Source of the DNA: UBA8524 sp964215915
GTDB lineage: Bacteria; Bacteroidota; Bacteroidia; UBA8524
Length of the DNA stretch: 64,000 nt
Direction: 5' to 3'
Assembly: GCA_964215915.1 (NCBI GenBank)
Contig: CAXPEB010000059.1
Span: forward strand, 74,213-138,212
In this document: positions 62,934-64,000 of the stretch, piece after piece
Numbering within the stretch: the first letter of the stretch is position 1
Layout of the letters: each line of letters opens with the position of its first letter
Made by a program: the position numbers and the translations under genes
The notes under the pieces: generated by a model
Told to the model about the DNA's origin: nothing
Database searches by the model: none
The model's input: the letters and a program-made list of their open reading frames with translations, nothing else

Positions 62934-63632
62934 TTATGGAGACGAATTAGGGTCAGGCAGCAGGGGGATTTCGATATACCCATTTTTTACTGCAAACAAT
63001 ACCAATCCGACAACATTTCGGCTGTTGGTTTTTTCAAATAGACGTTTTCGATACCCTTTCACCGTGTCGTAAGCCATATTCAGCTTCTCAGAAATCTCTG
63101 CAGTGGTATACTCGTTACAAATCAATCCAAGCACTTCAAGTTCCCGTGAAGAGAGTTTGTCCTCTGCCTGGATCTCGGAAGTCTCTGAACGAGTCAACCA
63201 TTTACGAAACGGTAACGACAATGCCGAATCCAGGTAAAACATCCCTGAGGTAATGGTATGGATTGCCTTAATCAACTCTTTGGGAGCCGACCCATGAAAC
63301 ACCAAACCGTCTATTTCCAGGCGGGCAAGTTCGGAATTCAGACTATTCTCTTCCCGGTTCATCAGCGCCAGGGTTTTCATACCCCGCCTTCCCTCCTTCA
63401 ATATACTCATCACATCCAGTTCGCTACTGCTGTGATTCGGGATACTAAGATCAAAAATCAATACATCGGGGCCCGGTTGTTTTTCCAGGAATTCCATCAT
63501 ACTTCGCCCACAATCGGTTTCATAAACAATTTCCGCCCCGCTGCTTTCGGTTAAAACAGCACGAATTCCTCTTCTTACCAACTGATGACCCGCAACTACC
63601 GCTATGTTTACCCTTTCCATAACCCAATACAT
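62934..63632 (-). CDS. LuxR/NarL-type response regulator with degenerate receiver
   Basis: A 232-residue regulator. The C-terminal HTH (about 155-220) is canonical LuxR: LSSRELEVLGLICNEYTTAEISEKLNMAYDTVKGYRKRL in outline. The receiver keeps the acceptor position Asp61 (VLIFDLSIP) but lacks the acidic metal-binding pair: the usual ADDHP reads VAGHQ at 12-16. The Ser/Thr position reads LALMNR, and the conserved Lys is replaced (LVFHGSA). It is therefore probably not switched by ordinary phosphorylation. ATG at 63632; a second ATG at 63620 gives MERVNIAVV and is as likely. It is upstream of the haloperoxidase-like gene by 94 bp, so co-regulation is possible. Confidence 0.88.
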   Translation of the reverse strand: MYWVMERVNIAVVAGHQLVRRGIRAVLTESSGAEIVYETDCGRSMMEFLEKQPGPDVLIFDLSIPNHSSSELDVMSILKEGRRGMKTLALMNREENSLNSELARLEIDGLVFHGSAPKELIKAIHTITSGMFYLDSALSLPFRKWLTRSETSEIQAEDKLSSRELEVLGLICNEYTTAEISEKLNMAYDTVKGYRKRLFEKTNSRNVVGLVLFAVKNGYIEIPLLPDPNSSP

Positions 63633-63971
63633 TAAACTACTCCGAAAAAATCAATGGACCGTAAGGTCCTTCAGGGGGCTTTGTCTAAATGCACAAGAAA
63701 CAGGACCAGTCTCAAACAAGACCGGGATGAGCAGCGGTTGTCCGGGCTTTGTAGAACGGACCTCTACGGGAATAGGAGAAACATACGCCGGTTCGGAGCG
63801 ATGCCATTTGATACGCTTTCTTTTCATAGGTTCGGTTGTAGGGAAACTGACTGTCAAAATCAGCTATATTTTCCACTCTCCCATCACGGTTTTCCGGTAT
63901 ATTATTATATCCATATATGGATTTTTTCTATACCTAAGTATTTATAATAATTATGAAAACAAGAAAAGGCG
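63633..63971. other. Upstream region of the LuxR gene and right-hand edge
   Basis: Apart from the doubtful small ORF, no gene is visible. An AT-rich stretch (63896-63950) precedes an ATG at 63953 on the plus strand, reading MKTRKG before it runs into adapter sequence; it could be the first codons of a further gene. Confidence 0.3.
63651..63827 (-). CDS. Doubtful small ORF upstream of the LuxR gene
   Basis: A 58-codon frame starting MKRKRIKWHRSEP and ending PLKDLTVH, 18 bp before the regulator gene on the same strand. It is basic at the start and proline-rich. No family recognised, no signal peptide or membrane helix. The stop overlaps a small palindrome (GGACC-TTAC-GGTCC) followed by a T-run, which might be a terminator. 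It may simply be leader sequence. Confidence 0.25.
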   Translation of the reverse strand: MKRKRIKWHRSEPAYVSPIPVEVRSTKPGQPLLIPVLFETGPVSCAFRQSPLKDLTVH

Positions 63972-64000
63972 AGATCGGAAGAGCACACGTCTGAACTCCA
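63972..64000 (+). other. Illumina TruSeq adapter sequence (artefact)
   Basis: The last 29 bases, starting AGATCGGAAGAGCACACGTC, are identical to the standard Illumina read-through adapter. They are not genomic, and mark an untrimmed contig end. Confidence 0.97.

Noticed and set aside
1..63971. tRNA, rRNA or riboswitch genes
   Set aside because: I looked through the intergenic stretches for T-loop sequences, cloverleaf stems and conserved aptamer cores and found none convincing.

Overview
The window looks like chromosomal DNA of a Bacteroidota bacterium, probably Flavobacteriales-like. The evidence is: six secreted proteins, at least four ending in the C-terminal sorting domains of type IX secretion (T9SS); several perfect TAnnTTTG boxes, the -7 element of the Bacteroidota housekeeping sigma factor; a mevalonate-pathway cluster (mvaD, mevalonate kinase, UbiA prenyltransferase); a zinc-free type B L31 protein; DUF1573, DUF3667 and OstA-like proteins; and the tpiA-prmA-...-clpS neighbourhood. 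Base composition and codon use look even. I see no prophage, insertion sequence, tRNA, rRNA or CRISPR array. The last 29 bases are Illumina adapter, so the right end is an assembly edge.

Layout. 1-3236 (minus): a secreted protein cut by the left edge, then a ruvB-queG operon. 3359-7622 (plus): DUF1573 protein, HtrA/DegP protease and a T9SS-sorted surface protein. 7722-12044: a tight operon of an ECF sigma factor, a one-helix anti-sigma-like protein, a CnrX/Spy-like periplasmic sensor, an MbnP-like protein, an MbnH-like di-heme enzyme and a YHYH-domain protein, closed by a terminator. This is the most interesting system in the window. 12247-18264: a 2005-residue alpha-2-macroglobulin with a thioester motif. 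18300-18860: an array of about 102-bp repeats carrying two alternating GC-rich hairpins. 18964-22819: a propeller histidine kinase and LytTR regulator. 23016-27653: two hypothetical secreted proteins and the isoprenoid genes.

27870-32548 holds a T9SS-sorted propeller protein, a Crp/Fnr regulator with a ClpP paralog, a lipoprotein, and a small membrane protein with motifs resembling cytochrome oxidase subunit I. 32858-34929 (minus) is tilS and a DUF3667 protein. 34987-45452 is largely housekeeping and envelope: OstA-like, rpmE2, a GlmU-like protein, tpiA, prmA, an enigmatic 1456-residue secreted protein, plsY and clpS. 45506-48544 is a PKD-containing T9SS protein. 48596-54628 holds divergent lptD and amidase genes, then queA and an RsmF-like methyltransferase. 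54629-63827 (minus) holds a 2132-residue type B T9SS protein, a vanadium haloperoxidase-like enzyme, a LuxR-type regulator with a degenerate receiver, and a doubtful small ORF.

How the genes fit together. QueA and QueG catalyse the last two steps of queuosine formation, although their genes lie 50 kb apart. OstA-like, LptD and possibly the 1456-residue protein belong to outer-membrane biogenesis. PlsY, the mevalonate genes and UbiA feed lipid synthesis. The 7.7-12 kb operon reads as a self-contained envelope sensor plus effector unit, probably for copper or another metal.
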